From assembly GCA_963828405.1 (NCBI GenBank), contig CAWHEG010000031.1, positions 1,798,001 through 1,862,000 on the forward strand: 64,000 nucleotides of DNA, in the 5' to 3' direction. Under the pieces are notes generated by a model. That model was given only the letters and a program-made list of their open reading frames with translations, was not told the origin of the DNA and made no database searches. Shown here in pieces: positions 33,331-43,400 of the stretch; within the stretch, counting starts at the first letter, position 1; each line of letters opens with the position of its first letter. The stretch comes from JANMJD01 sp963828405 (GTDB lineage Bacteria > Actinomycetota > Acidimicrobiia > Acidimicrobiales > Ilumatobacteraceae). A program made the position numbers and the translations under genes.

Positions 33331-33990
33331 TCAGAAGAGGGTGAGATCGGCGGCCTGCATGCCGCGCAGGTCGTCGTAGTCGACCTCGACCCATCGGAAC
33401 CCACGCGACTCGGCCAGCACCCGGGCCTGCGGCTTGATCTGCTGGGCGACGAACACCCCCCGCACCTCGCCCAGGGACGAGTCGAGGTGCAGGCGTTCGA
33501 TGTAGCGGGCCAACTGCTCCACGCCGTCGATCTCCCCTCGTCGCTTGACCTCGATCGCCACCACCCGTCCGCTCGCGTCGCGACAGACCAGGTCGATCGG
33601 GCCGATCGCCGTCGGGTACTCGCGTCGGACCAGGGTGAGGCCGATCTCGATCGCCGCCGGCGCCGCCGCGAGGAGCTCCTGCAGGTGGGCCTCGACCCCG
33701 TCCTTCTGCAGCCCCGGGTCGAGGCCGAACTCGCTCGACACGTCCGACAGCACCTCGTGCAGGGTGATGACCAGTTGCTCGCCCTTCGGGTTGGTCACCG
33801 TCCACACGCCGTCCTGCTCGGCGAGGACGTTGGGCGCGTTCATCCAGTTCAGCGGCTTGTAGGCGCCGCCGTCGGCATGGATCGCCACGCAGCCGTCCGC
33901 CTTGACCATCACCAGCCGGATCGCGGCGGGGAGGTGGGCGGCCAACCGTCCCCGGTAGTCGACGGAACAGCGGGCGATGACCAGGCGCAT
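33331..33990 (-). CDS. nucS: NucS mismatch-specific endonuclease
   Basis: NucS (EndoMS) starts the MutS/MutL-independent mismatch repair pathway of actinobacteria and archaea by cutting both strands at mismatches. The protein is 219 residues, the normal size. The N-terminal dimerisation domain begins MRLVIARCSVDYRGRL. The nuclease core has Asp133 in GPIDLVCRD and Glu147-x-Lys149 in AIEVKRRGEIDG. The C-terminus ends DLTLF, the sliding-clamp binding peptide. The ATG at 33990 gives the conserved start; a TACGGT lies 10 nt upstream. No mutS or mutL is seen in the window. Confidence 0.95.
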   Translation of the reverse strand: MRLVIARCSVDYRGRLAAHLPAAIRLVMVKADGCVAIHADGGAYKPLNWMNAPNVLAEQDGVWTVTNPKGEQLVITLHEVLSDVSSEFGLDPGLQKDGVEAHLQELLAAAPAAIEIGLTLVRREYPTAIGPIDLVCRDASGRVVAIEVKRRGEIDGVEQLARYIERLHLDSSLGEVRGVFVAQQIKPQARVLAESRGFRWVEVDYDDLRGMQAADLTLF

Positions 33991-34033
33991 GACGTCATCG
34001 ACCGTACCCGCCCGGCCCGCTATCGTCGAACGC

Positions 34034-34080
34034 AATATCGGAGTCCCGTGCCGCCCGGCGCCGCTTGCGACTCCGATGTT
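34034..34080. repeat. Inverted repeat between the UbiB-like gene and nucS
   Basis: ATCGGAGTC (34037-34045) and GACTCCGAT (34069-34077) are perfect 9-bp arms, and the outer bases extend pairing to 12 with one G-T wobble. The centre is 23 nt. It lies in the 117-bp gap between the two minus-strand genes. It could end the UbiB-like transcript or be an operator for nucS. There is no T-run, so a factor-independent terminator is unlikely. Confidence 0.55.
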
Positions 34081-34107
34081 CCGCGCAGCGCTCCGGGGGA
34101 GCGGAGA

Positions 34108-35727
34108 TCAGGGCCGGGTCCGGTTGCGCATCCGCGATTGGATCAGGGCGCGGCGATCCTGGAGGTCGCGGTAGGTCAGCTGGTCGACCGACGAGTCGAG
34201 ACCGAAGCTCGCCTTCACACCGGTCATGTCCAGCGCCACCCCTCGCGGGTCGATGCCGAGTTCGGCGCCGAAGCGCTCGCCGTGGCGTTCGGCGAACAGC
34301 AGCGAGATGTTGGTGATCTCGGCGAGGATGTCGAGTTCGGGAGCGAGGCGGGCGATGGCCCCGTCGAGGAAGACCATGTTCTTGACGTAGAGCATCAGCT
34401 CCTTGGGGAGGCGCGCCCCGTAGCCGAGCAGCGCCTTGACGACCCGCTGGACCTCGGCGACCAGCTGCTCGCCCGACAGCGTTGTCGGATCGACCGGCGG
34501 CTCGTCGAGCCGCAGGTCGCGCATCACCTGGGGCAGGTCGGTATCGGCCGGCAGCGCCCCGAGATCGCGCAGCGCCCCGAGCTGCGCGATCACGTCGTTG
34601 GTCGTCGCCCCGAGCATCAGGCGCAGGAAGGCCAGGCGGCGTTCGGCGCTCAGACGCCCCACGATGCCGAAGTCGAGCAGCGCCGTGCGGCCGTCGGCCA
34701 GCACGAAAAGGTTGCCGCCGTGCAGATCGCCGTGGAAGATGCCGTGGACCATCGCCCCCTCCATGAAGGCGATCATCCCGGTGCGGATGACGGCGTGGGT
34801 GTCGATCCCGGCCGCCTTCATCCCCACGACGTCGTCGAAGTTGAAGCCGTCGATCCGCTGCATCACCAGCAGGCGCTTGGTGACGAGCGTCGGGTGCGGG
34901 CGGGGCACGACGTAGCCGTCCTGGCCCAGGTCGCGCAGCACCCGGGCGACGTCGAGCATGTTGGCGGCCTCGAGGCGGAAGTCGAGCTCCTCGACGATCG
35001 TCTCGGCGAACAGCTCGACGAGTGCCGGCGGGTTGGCCAGCGCGGCCACCGGGATCCGCCCGACGAGGTGCGGCGCCAGCCAGGCCATCACGGCGAGGTC
35101 CTTGGTGACAAGCTCGGCCACCCGCGGGCGTTGGACCTTGACCACGACGCGTTCACCGGTGGCCAGCTGTGCCGCGTGGACCTGGGCGATCGAGGCGGCG
35201 GCCAGTGGCGTGTGATCGATCCAGGCGAAGGCGGCCTCGACCGAGGTCCCCAGCTCCTCCTCGATCACCCGCCGCACGGTGTCCCACGACTCGGGTGGCA
35301 CCTGGTCGCGGCACCGCTTGAACTCGGCGACCAGTTCGGCCGGGAAGAGCCCGTCTCCGGCCGAGATGATCTGGCCGAGCTTGATGTACGTCGATCCGAG
35401 GTGTTCGGCCGCCCGCCGGAGGCGCAGCGAGAGGACGGTCCGGCTCGCCCCGGTGTCGGCCAACCCGCCGAACCGCCCGAGCCGGCGCCGCAGGAACCAC
35501 GGCCCGAGCGCAGCCGCGAGACGCCCGGTCACCGTACCCAGCCGGGCCAGCGGCGGCCGCCGGGTCGGGCGGATCAGCGCCGGTATCGACCGACGGCATC
35601 CGTCGCGCAGGCCCGGTGTCGCGCCGAGCCACGAGATGGCGGCGGTGTCGAGCACCCAGGGGGCATCATCGGTGAAGGCGAACTCGGCGAGGTCGGCGGG
35701 CGGATCGACCGGTGATGCAGCTGGCAC
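34108..35727 (-). CDS. ABC1/UbiB family atypical kinase
   Basis: This protein-kinase-like ATPase has about 539 residues. The signature KLGQII near residue 120 belongs to the KxGQ motif that inhibits protein phosphorylation in this family. The nucleotide lysine is in VVVKVQRP, the catalytic loop is FHGDLHGGN and the metal Asp is in LLDFGIVGR. The C-terminal part has no clear membrane pair, unlike some UbiB proteins. Family members support quinone or isoprenoid-lipid metabolism. The start is uncertain: the frame extends to 35925 but would overlap the divergent gene, so the GTG at 35727 is used. Confidence 0.88.
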   Translation of the reverse strand: MPAASPVDPPADLAEFAFTDDAPWVLDTAAISWLGATPGLRDGCRRSIPALIRPTRRPPLARLGTVTGRLAAALGPWFLRRRLGRFGGLADTGASRTVLSLRLRRAAEHLGSTYIKLGQIISAGDGLFPAELVAEFKRCRDQVPPESWDTVRRVIEEELGTSVEAAFAWIDHTPLAAASIAQVHAAQLATGERVVVKVQRPRVAELVTKDLAVMAWLAPHLVGRIPVAALANPPALVELFAETIVEELDFRLEAANMLDVARVLRDLGQDGYVVPRPHPTLVTKRLLVMQRIDGFNFDDVVGMKAAGIDTHAVIRTGMIAFMEGAMVHGIFHGDLHGGNLFVLADGRTALLDFGIVGRLSAERRLAFLRLMLGATTNDVIAQLGALRDLGALPADTDLPQVMRDLRLDEPPVDPTTLSGEQLVAEVQRVVKALLGYGARLPKELMLYVKNMVFLDGAIARLAPELDILAEITNISLLFAERHGERFGAELGIDPRGVALDMTGVKASFGLDSSVDQLTYRDLQDRRALIQSRMRNRTRP

Positions 35728-35869
35728 GGTTGCAGTCTTGCGGCGAATCCTGCGCCGCACCCCGGCGGACCGGTGTTCCGCGCTGATCCTCGGCGTGCCG
35801 TGAGTCACTACAGTCGGTGCTCCATGGGGACCACGTTCTGACACCTCGGCCCGAAAGGCGACCGCCAAC

Positions 35870-37522
35870 ATGCTCGACCGCTGGATCACCGACTGGCCGA
35901 TCAACCCCCGGTTCCCGTTGTTCACCAGGGCGAACGCGGGGGAGGTGCTCCCCGATCCGGGCAGCCCGCTCGGATTGACCCTGGTGTGGGAGGGCGGCGT
36001 CCTGCCCGGCTGGCGCGACGCGGTCGAACTGGACTGCTGCGCCTACGAGCCGGGTGAGCTCGACCACGATCGTCCCGAGGTCGTCGGCAGCTTCGGCGGC
36101 TACCTGTTCCTGAACGGGACCGCGACCCGCATCTTCGGGGTCCGTGCACCTGGGCTGACGCCCGAGGCCGTCGACCTGATCTACTTCGGCACCCATCCGG
36201 ACGTGCCGCCATACGTGCCCGAGCCGTGGCACGAGGCTCCGGCGGTCAGCGAGCGGATGGCCGCCTGGATGGCGGGCGTCGTCGCCGCCGACGATCTCGC
36301 CGAGCTGCGTGAGGACCGTGAGCTCGCCGACTCGATCCGCGACGCGAGACCCAACCTCGGCGCGCTCACCGACGGTGAGCTGGTCGAACGCGCCCGTTCG
36401 CTGCTCCCGACGATTCGCCACCTGTTCCGTCGGCATCTCGCCGTGACGGCCGGCGCGTCGATCGGGCCGGGGATCCTCGGGGCGATCGCCGAGGCGATGG
36501 GCGACCCGTCCATCGCCCTCACGCTGATGACCGCCGTCGGGGACATCGACTCGGCGGCGCCCAGCCATGCGCTGTGGTCGCTGTCCCGTCTCGACCGCCG
36601 GTCGCCCGAGTACCACGAGGGTTTCAAGGAGTTCATCGCCCGCCACGGCTCACGCGGCGCCAATGAGTGGGACATCCGCTCGGATACCTGGGAGACGAAT
36701 CCCGAGTCGGCCACGGTGTTGATCGACTCGATGAGAGGAGTCGCCGACGCCGACGCGCCGGAGGTGAGGAACCGTCGCAACGAGACGATCCGCGAGGAGC
36801 TGACGGCAACCGTCCGCGGCGCCCTGGCCGACCAGCCCGAGGCGCTCGGCCAGTTCGAGGCCGGCCTGCGTTCTGCCCACCTGCACATGGCCGGGCGGGA
36901 GCGGACCAAGACCAACGTGGTCAAGGTGATCCACGAGATCCGGTTGGTGATCCGGGAGCTGGGCGACCGCCACGACTACTCGTCATCGACGATCTGCATG
37001 CTGCTCGCCGACGAGCTCGACGCGTTCGTCAACGGGCCGGACGAGTTCCGCGCCAGGTTGGCGGCGCGTGAGCAGCAGTTCCTCGAGCTGTTCGAGCTCG
37101 ACCCGCCGTTCATCGTCAACGAGACGGTGCAGCCGCTCGGCCAGTGGCCCCGACGGGGCGAGAGGGCACCCGCCACGCCCGTGGTGCCCGGCGAGGTGCT
37201 CACCGGCGTGCCCGGGGCGCCCGGCCGGGCCACGGGCCGCGCCCGCGTCGTGCTCCACCCGGCGGAGCCGATGGGCCTGGAGGCGGGGGAGGTGCTCGTC
37301 GCCCCGTTCACCGACCCGGCCTGGACCCCGCTGTTCGTCCCGGCATGCGCCGTGATCGTCGAGGTGGGCGCCCAGCTGAGTCATGCGGTGATCGTCAGCC
37401 GCGAACTGGGGATCCCCTGCGTGATCAGTGTGCACGATGCCACCCGGCGGATTCCCGCCGGGGCGCTCGTCGCCGTCGACGGATCGGCCGGCACGGTGAC
37501 GATCATCGACCTGGGCATGTGA
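35870..37522 (+). CDS. PEP-utilising swivelling-domain protein without ATP-grasp domain
   Basis: This 550-residue protein ends in a PEP-utiliser mobile domain (about 440-545). The phospho-histidine motif is AQLSHAVIVSRELGIPCV. The middle part includes RHGSRGANEWDIRSDTW, which resembles the RG-x-x-E-x-D segment of rifampicin phosphotransferases. The N-terminal ATP-grasp domain of PpsA, PpdK and Rph is absent; instead residues 1-130 form a domain I do not recognise. A partner must supply the phosphate, or the His domain has another use. The reaction is unknown. The gene diverges from the UbiB-like kinase gene. Confidence 0.8.
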   Translation: MLDRWITDWPINPRFPLFTRANAGEVLPDPGSPLGLTLVWEGGVLPGWRDAVELDCCAYEPGELDHDRPEVVGSFGGYLFLNGTATRIFGVRAPGLTPEAVDLIYFGTHPDVPPYVPEPWHEAPAVSERMAAWMAGVVAADDLAELREDRELADSIRDARPNLGALTDGELVERARSLLPTIRHLFRRHLAVTAGASIGPGILGAIAEAMGDPSIALTLMTAVGDIDSAAPSHALWSLSRLDRRSPEYHEGFKEFIARHGSRGANEWDIRSDTWETNPESATVLIDSMRGVADADAPEVRNRRNETIREELTATVRGALADQPEALGQFEAGLRSAHLHMAGRERTKTNVVKVIHEIRLVIRELGDRHDYSSSTICMLLADELDAFVNGPDEFRARLAAREQQFLELFELDPPFIVNETVQPLGQWPRRGERAPATPVVPGEVLTGVPGAPGRATGRARVVLHPAEPMGLEAGEVLVAPFTDPAWTPLFVPACAVIVEVGAQLSHAVIVSRELGIPCVISVHDATRRIPAGALVAVDGSAGTVTIIDLGM

Positions 37523-37558
37523 GCCGACCCGCCCTGCGGACGGGCGACTCCCCGGGCC

Positions 37559-38914
37559 CTAGAACCCCGAACCGTGGACGTGGTCGCAGAGGCGTTCCTC
37601 GCCCGGGGCGATCTGGCCGGCGCCCGCACCTTCGAGGGCGGCGAACGGTCCGCACGGGTGCGGCGTGATCCAGACGTGGATCATCGGTGCCGGTGGGAAC
37701 GTCTGCAGGCCGGCGCCGCAGCCACCACCGGAGCTCGTCACCCCGGCGACACGCGGCTGGTCGCCGATGGTGAAGCAGAGGTTGTCGTGGATGTGCCACT
37801 GCATCAGCGCGCCGCCGATGTCGGGGACATCGGTGAGGGCGACGGTGTCGGGCAACATGAACATCGCCGAGACGAGCTTGCGCTCACCACCTCCGCGGGG
37901 CACCTCGTAGACCAGCGACTCGGGCATGTCGGGGTTGAGGTGATCGGCGTCGTTGATCAGATCCCAGTTGATGAAGTGCTCGTGGCCGGTGAAGCCGTCC
38001 CCGATGCTCCTCCAGCCGAGCGCCTCGGCGACGGCGGGGTCGGCGAACTTGGGCAGGCGCAGGAGGGTGATCGCCACGAGGTTCTCGGCGGCGGCCTGCT
38101 GCTCGGGGGTCACGCCGTCGACCCCGCCGAAGTCGAGCGGCTTGGTGGGGTCGTAGGCCACGGTGGGCACGGCCGACGGCGTAGCGGTGTGGTCGTGGGC
38201 GGCGGTGGTGGCCGTGTGGTCTGCTGTGTCGTCGGCTGTGGCGAGCGAGCCGGTGGTGGCATCGTCGGCAGCGTGCTGGTGGACGGCCGGCTCCGCCGTG
38301 AGCCCGGAGACCGTCGCGACCGCCGACTGGTCGGCGGTGTGGACGTGGGCGACGGACTCGTCGGTCCCGGCGGCGGTGGCCGCCGTGGTCTCGTCATGAG
38401 CATGCCGGTGGCCCCCGGCGGCCACCATCCCCGGCAGGGTGACGCCGGCGATGGCCAGCGCGGCGAGCGAGGCGATCGACGACCGCACGCTGGAGTGTGA
38501 CGGGCGGAGGAAGGCTGTCAACGCCCCGAGGACGGCGACGATGGCCAGCGCCGCGGCCAGCCCGTCGGCGAACTGGACCGGCTCGCTCGTTCCCAGGCCG
38601 TCGACGAAGCCGATGCCGTTCGTCTTGGCCAGCGCCCATCCGGTGACGAGAGCGCCGTTGCCGGCGATGCCGGCCAGGGCGAGCACGGCCGAGGACCGGC
38701 GTTGGGCCAAGGCTCCCCAGGCGAGCTGGAACAGCGCGGCGACGACGAAGACCCTGACCGCCTGGGGATGCTCGTTGTGTACCCCGACGGCCGCGGCGTG
38801 CACGGCCCCTGCCCCGAGCGAGGCGAAGCCGGCGACGGCGATGGCTTTGGTGCGGCTGGCGACCGCAGTGTGCTGCGGGCCGAGCAAGGCACCCGGGTCG
38901 ATGGCGATGGCCAT
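37559..38914 (-). CDS. Membrane protein with His-rich linker and uncharacterised C-terminal domain
   Basis: I do not recognise a characterised family. The 451 residues divide into three parts. Residues 1-165 have about five hydrophobic segments (VAGFASLGAGAVHAAA, VFVVAALFQLAWGAL, LAIVAVLGALTAFL and others). Residues 170-245 are a low-complexity linker of H, D, T and A. Residues 250-451 are a conserved-looking domain with HEHFINWDLI, MQWHIHDNLCFT, MIHVWITPHPCGPF and CDHVHGSGF. The many His and the paired Cys suggest metal binding outside the membrane. It is convergent with the PEP-utiliser gene. AGGAG lies 8 nt before the ATG. Confidence 0.7.
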   Translation of the reverse strand: MAIAIDPGALLGPQHTAVASRTKAIAVAGFASLGAGAVHAAAVGVHNEHPQAVRVFVVAALFQLAWGALAQRRSSAVLALAGIAGNGALVTGWALAKTNGIGFVDGLGTSEPVQFADGLAAALAIVAVLGALTAFLRPSHSSVRSSIASLAALAIAGVTLPGMVAAGGHRHAHDETTAATAAGTDESVAHVHTADQSAVATVSGLTAEPAVHQHAADDATTGSLATADDTADHTATTAAHDHTATPSAVPTVAYDPTKPLDFGGVDGVTPEQQAAAENLVAITLLRLPKFADPAVAEALGWRSIGDGFTGHEHFINWDLINDADHLNPDMPESLVYEVPRGGGERKLVSAMFMLPDTVALTDVPDIGGALMQWHIHDNLCFTIGDQPRVAGVTSSGGGCGAGLQTFPPAPMIHVWITPHPCGPFAALEGAGAGQIAPGEERLCDHVHGSGF

Positions 38915-38921
38915 GGGGATC

Positions 38922-38956
38922 GATCTCCTGTGATGTCCGCGTCGCAGGAGATCCTA
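38922..38956 (-). promoter_or_regulatory. Inverted repeat spanning the -10 element and ribosome site of the His-rich membrane protein
   Basis: GATCTCCTG (38922-38930) and CAGGAGATC (38945-38953) are perfect 9-bp arms, 14 bp apart. On the minus strand one arm overlaps the hexamer TAGGAT (38951-38956) and the other contains the AGGAG ribosome site. The layout suits an operator that covers the promoter, though chance complementarity of these two short motifs is possible. Confidence 0.5.
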
Positions 38957-39032
38957 CGGGTGATCGGCCGGTCGAGGGTGGTTCGCCGGACCCGATTGCC
39001 GGTCGTCGGCCCGTTCGGCCGGAGGGCCGGGC

Positions 39033-39827
39033 TCAGCCCCACCGCCGGTCGGCACGCAACGCGGCGAGCACCGCGTCGGCCAGTTCCGGCCGGCAGATCA
39101 GCACGTCGGGAAGCCACGGATCGGCGCCGTTGTAGACCAGCGGCGATCCGTCGACCCGGCTGACGTGCAGCCCGGCCGCCTGGGCGACGGCGGCCGGGGC
39201 GGCCGAGTCCCACTGGTACATCCCGCTGTCGTGGACGTAGATGTCAGCCTCGCCGGCGACGACGGTCATCGCCTTGGCCCCGGCCGATCCGATGCGCAAG
39301 GCGTCGCCCCCCAACGCGTTGGCGATGACCACGGCGGAGTACGGCGCCCGCCAACGCGAGGTGGCGATCCGCGGGTGGGGGCGGGCGCTGACGGGAACGG
39401 TCGGCGGGGGGCGGGTGCCGAACACCAGGTCCATCGCCGGCAGGGCGACCGCCCCGGCGGTGAGCACGCCGTCCTCCCACAGGGCGACGTGGACGGCCCA
39501 GTCGCCCCGCCCCGGCTCGCCGTACTCGTTGCTCCCGTCGAGCGGGTCGATGATCCACACCCGATCGGCCGCCAGGCGCCGGCGGTCGTCGCGCCCCTCC
39601 TCGGAGAGCACCGCGTCGTCGGGCCGGTGCTCGGTCAGGCCGGAGACGAGCAGTCGGTGGGCAGCCGCGTCCCCCGTGTCCATCACCTGCCACGGCTGGG
39701 CCCGCTGCTCCCACAACTCCTGGCGCAGTCGCACGAGCATCCGCCCGGCGGAGTCGGCCAGGTGGACGGCGAGCCGGTGGTCGTCGAGCGGCTGATCGTC
39801 GAGCCGGTGATCGTCGGGTTCGCTCAC
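39033..39827 (-). CDS. cysQ: CysQ-like 3'(2'),5'-bisphosphate nucleotidase / inositol monophosphatase family
   Basis: This 264-residue protein of the lithium-sensitive phosphatase fold has the metal motif VLSEEGRDD, then the signature WIIDPLDGSNEYG (Asp-x-x-Asp-Gly-Ser) and YQWDSAAPAAVAQAAG near residue 205. EYGEPGRGDWAVH matches actinobacterial CysQ, which removes the 3' phosphate from PAP made in sulfate assimilation. Some relatives also use fructose-1,6-bisphosphate or inositol phosphates. The GTG overlaps the stop of a small membrane protein gene (GTGA). The N-terminus carries a short repeat (see 39771-39815). Confidence 0.87.
   Translation of the reverse strand: MSEPDDHRLDDQPLDDHRLAVHLADSAGRMLVRLRQELWEQRAQPWQVMDTGDAAAHRLLVSGLTEHRPDDAVLSEEGRDDRRRLAADRVWIIDPLDGSNEYGEPGRGDWAVHVALWEDGVLTAGAVALPAMDLVFGTRPPPTVPVSARPHPRIATSRWRAPYSAVVIANALGGDALRIGSAGAKAMTVVAGEADIYVHDSGMYQWDSAAPAAVAQAAGLHVSRVDGSPLVYNGADPWLPDVLICRPELADAVLAALRADRRWG
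39771..39815 (-). repeat. Three 15-bp direct repeats within the cysQ N-terminus
   Basis: Units at 39771-39785, 39786-39800 and 39801-39815 differ at only one or two positions each. They encode DDHRL-DDQPL-DDHRL. Being a multiple of three they keep the frame. This segment precedes the conserved phosphatase fold, so copy number could change without loss of activity. Confidence 0.75.
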
Positions 39828-40144
39828 GTCCGGCGACGTCCGGCCCGCATCGCGTCACGTACCAGCGCGCGTACGGCGGTCTCGTCCGCCCCGCCGCCGA
39901 CGAGGGCTCGGACCTGGTCCTCCAGGCGTTCCGCATCGGCCTCCTCGAACACGTCGATCGGGTCGTGGCGGGCCGCGCTCGACACGGCGAGCACGATCAG
40001 GCTGGCCATCGCAGTGGCGGCCCCGCAGGTCAGCACCCAGCCGTTGTTGTTGCCCCGCACGGAGCTGACGATCATGCCGGCGACGCCCCCGACCCAGATC
40101 ACCGCAGCGGCCAGGCGGAATCGACGAACGGACACGGACCTCAT
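39824..40144 (-). CDS. Small two-helix membrane protein, unknown function
   Basis: This 106-residue protein has two hydrophobic segments (LAAAVIWVGGVAGMIVS and WVLTCGAATAMASLIVLAVS) separated by a short GNNNG turn. A cytoplasmic helical tail rich in E, D and R follows (DVFEEADAERLEDQVRALV). It is a helical hairpin with an acidic tail and belongs to no family I can name. Its stop overlaps the cysQ start by 4 bases, so translation is coupled, and it is probably the first gene of a two-gene operon. Confidence 0.75.
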   Translation of the reverse strand: MRSVSVRRFRLAAAVIWVGGVAGMIVSSVRGNNNGWVLTCGAATAMASLIVLAVSSAARHDPIDVFEEADAERLEDQVRALVGGGADETAVRALVRDAMRAGRRRT

Positions 40145-40185
40145 GCTGCCAGCTCGGGTGGGGCGTCGCCGCGCTGCCCGGCCCA

Positions 40186-41472
40186 CTATTTCTCTTCGGC
40201 GGCCACGGCGGGGGTGTACGTGGCGGCCAGGCTCGAGTCGATCGTCGCCCCGGCGCCGACGTCGCCGCTCTGTTCCAGCACGAAGGCCGTCACGACGTGG
40301 CGGATGATCGGCCAGGCCTCGGTGACCGGGACGTTCGGAGGCCTGCACCCGTCCTCGCCGAGGGACCGGAACCTCGGGTTGCCGTCGAGGAAGTCGCCGA
40401 GGCCCGACGCCTCGGCGAGACCGATGATGCCCGACCCGTTGCCGAACGTGCAGAAATCGTCGAAGCCGTTGTGTCCGACGCCGTCGATGACCCAAAGACG
40501 GCTGGGACTGGGGGCCGCTTCGTAGGCCGCCTTGGTCACGGTCTCCCACGGCACGATCGCATCCGATCTGCCGGCGACGAACAGCGACGGCTTGTCCGGG
40601 AGCGCCGGTGGTGCGGCGGTGGTCGAGGTGGTGTCGTCGCCCCGGGAGAACGCCCCCGAGGCCAGCGAGACGTAGGCGTCGACGTCGGCCGACTGGCGGG
40701 CTGCGCCGAGCACGGTTCCACCGCCGGCCGAGTGGCCGATGAGCACGACGTGGTCGAGGTCGAGACGTCCGCCGAAGCGCTCCGTCGAGGGGCCGGCGCC
40801 GGCCGACTGCAGGAGAGCGATCGTGGCCAGCACCTCGTCGACCGAGGACTGGGGATCGCCGTCGAGCTGGAAGCTGGTCGCCGCGGCCAGGTCGCGCCCG
40901 CGGTGCTCGGGGGCGGCGACCACGATCCCCCACGAGGCCAGGTGCGAGGTGAGGAACGACGAGCCGACGTTGATCCCGCTGAAGCCGTGGCTGTAGACGG
41001 CCACGGGGAAACGGCCGTCGGCGACCCGCACGTCTCGCCCGGCGGGGTAGGTGAACGTCGCCGGGACGTCGGCCGTGAGCAAGGCCTTGATCGCCTCCGG
41101 GGTGTAGTCACGCACGTCGTACGACACGGTCGTGGTCACCGGCTCCCCGGCCGGGTACCACACCTCGACCGGAGAGCCGGCGCCCGGCAGGCTCAGCGAG
41201 GTGACACCCACCGGGTACGGGCCGGCCTCGGCGTAGGTGCGGGCGAGCACGGCCGGGTCGACCGTGTCGGCCGGGTCGACCGTGGTGGTCGGGGCGGCGG
41301 TCGTGGTTGCCGTGGTCTCGCGGGTCGCCGGGGCGAGCGTGTCGCCGGTCGCCCCGGCCCGCTCGGCCCCGCCGGGAGAGCCCGAACGGCCACCGTCGCA
41401 GCCCAGGAGTGTCAGCGTCGTCATCGACATCACCAGGGCACTCGTCATCGCCGGCCGTCGTCGCCTGGGCAT
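40186..41472 (-). CDS. Secreted alpha/beta hydrolase lipoprotein (dienelactone hydrolase/PAF-AH-like)
   Basis: This 428-residue protein begins with a basic N-terminus and lipobox TLLGC (Cys25), then a Thr/Ala-rich spacer to about residue 75. The hydrolase domain has YPVGVTSLSLP, FPVAVYSHGFSG (oxyanion region) and the nucleophile Ser in IGHSAGGG near residue 246. The acid lies in VAGRSDAIVPWE and the His in DGVGHNGF. The order fits platelet-activating-factor acetylhydrolase-like or chlorophyllase-like enzymes attached outside the cell. The substrate is unknown. Confidence 0.83.
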   Translation of the reverse strand: MPRRRRPAMTSALVMSMTTLTLLGCDGGRSGSPGGAERAGATGDTLAPATRETTATTTAAPTTTVDPADTVDPAVLARTYAEAGPYPVGVTSLSLPGAGSPVEVWYPAGEPVTTTVSYDVRDYTPEAIKALLTADVPATFTYPAGRDVRVADGRFPVAVYSHGFSGINVGSSFLTSHLASWGIVVAAPEHRGRDLAAATSFQLDGDPQSSVDEVLATIALLQSAGAGPSTERFGGRLDLDHVVLIGHSAGGGTVLGAARQSADVDAYVSLASGAFSRGDDTTSTTAAPPALPDKPSLFVAGRSDAIVPWETVTKAAYEAAPSPSRLWVIDGVGHNGFDDFCTFGNGSGIIGLAEASGLGDFLDGNPRFRSLGEDGCRPPNVPVTEAWPIIRHVVTAFVLEQSGDVGAGATIDSSLAATYTPAVAAEEK

Positions 41473-41561
41473 GCCGAGGTTCGTGGCGTCGGGGCGGGCC
41501 TGCCCCCGGATCGGAGCGGGCTCCGTGCACGCCGTCGATCGACCGGCTCGTCGCAACGGCC

Positions 41562-43238
<1,677 letters not shown>

Positions 43239-43400
43239 TGGTGTCTCCGTGCGGTGCGTGCGCCGGTTCGGGGCGGATCGGGCGACCGACCAGGCTATCT
43301 GTCGGGCGGGGGCGAATGCCGGGTTCGCGCGTCGGGTGCTCCGCTGGTGCTACGGTCCGCGGTTGACAGCTTCACCACTTCACATCGGGGGACACGTTCG

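Noticed and set aside
34024..34040. CGAAC upstream of nucS as a LexA box.
   Set aside because: Only one half site is present; the expected GTTCG at the right distance is missing.
37530..37546. Hairpin CGCCC/GGGCG between convergent genes as a terminator.
   Set aside because: The 5-bp stem with a 7-nt loop is expected by chance at this GC content.
43350..43368. TTGACA at 43363-43368 as the -35 of the PuuD-like gene.
   Set aside because: No -10 hexamer lies 16-18 bp downstream; the TACGGT upstream fits the local promoter pattern better.
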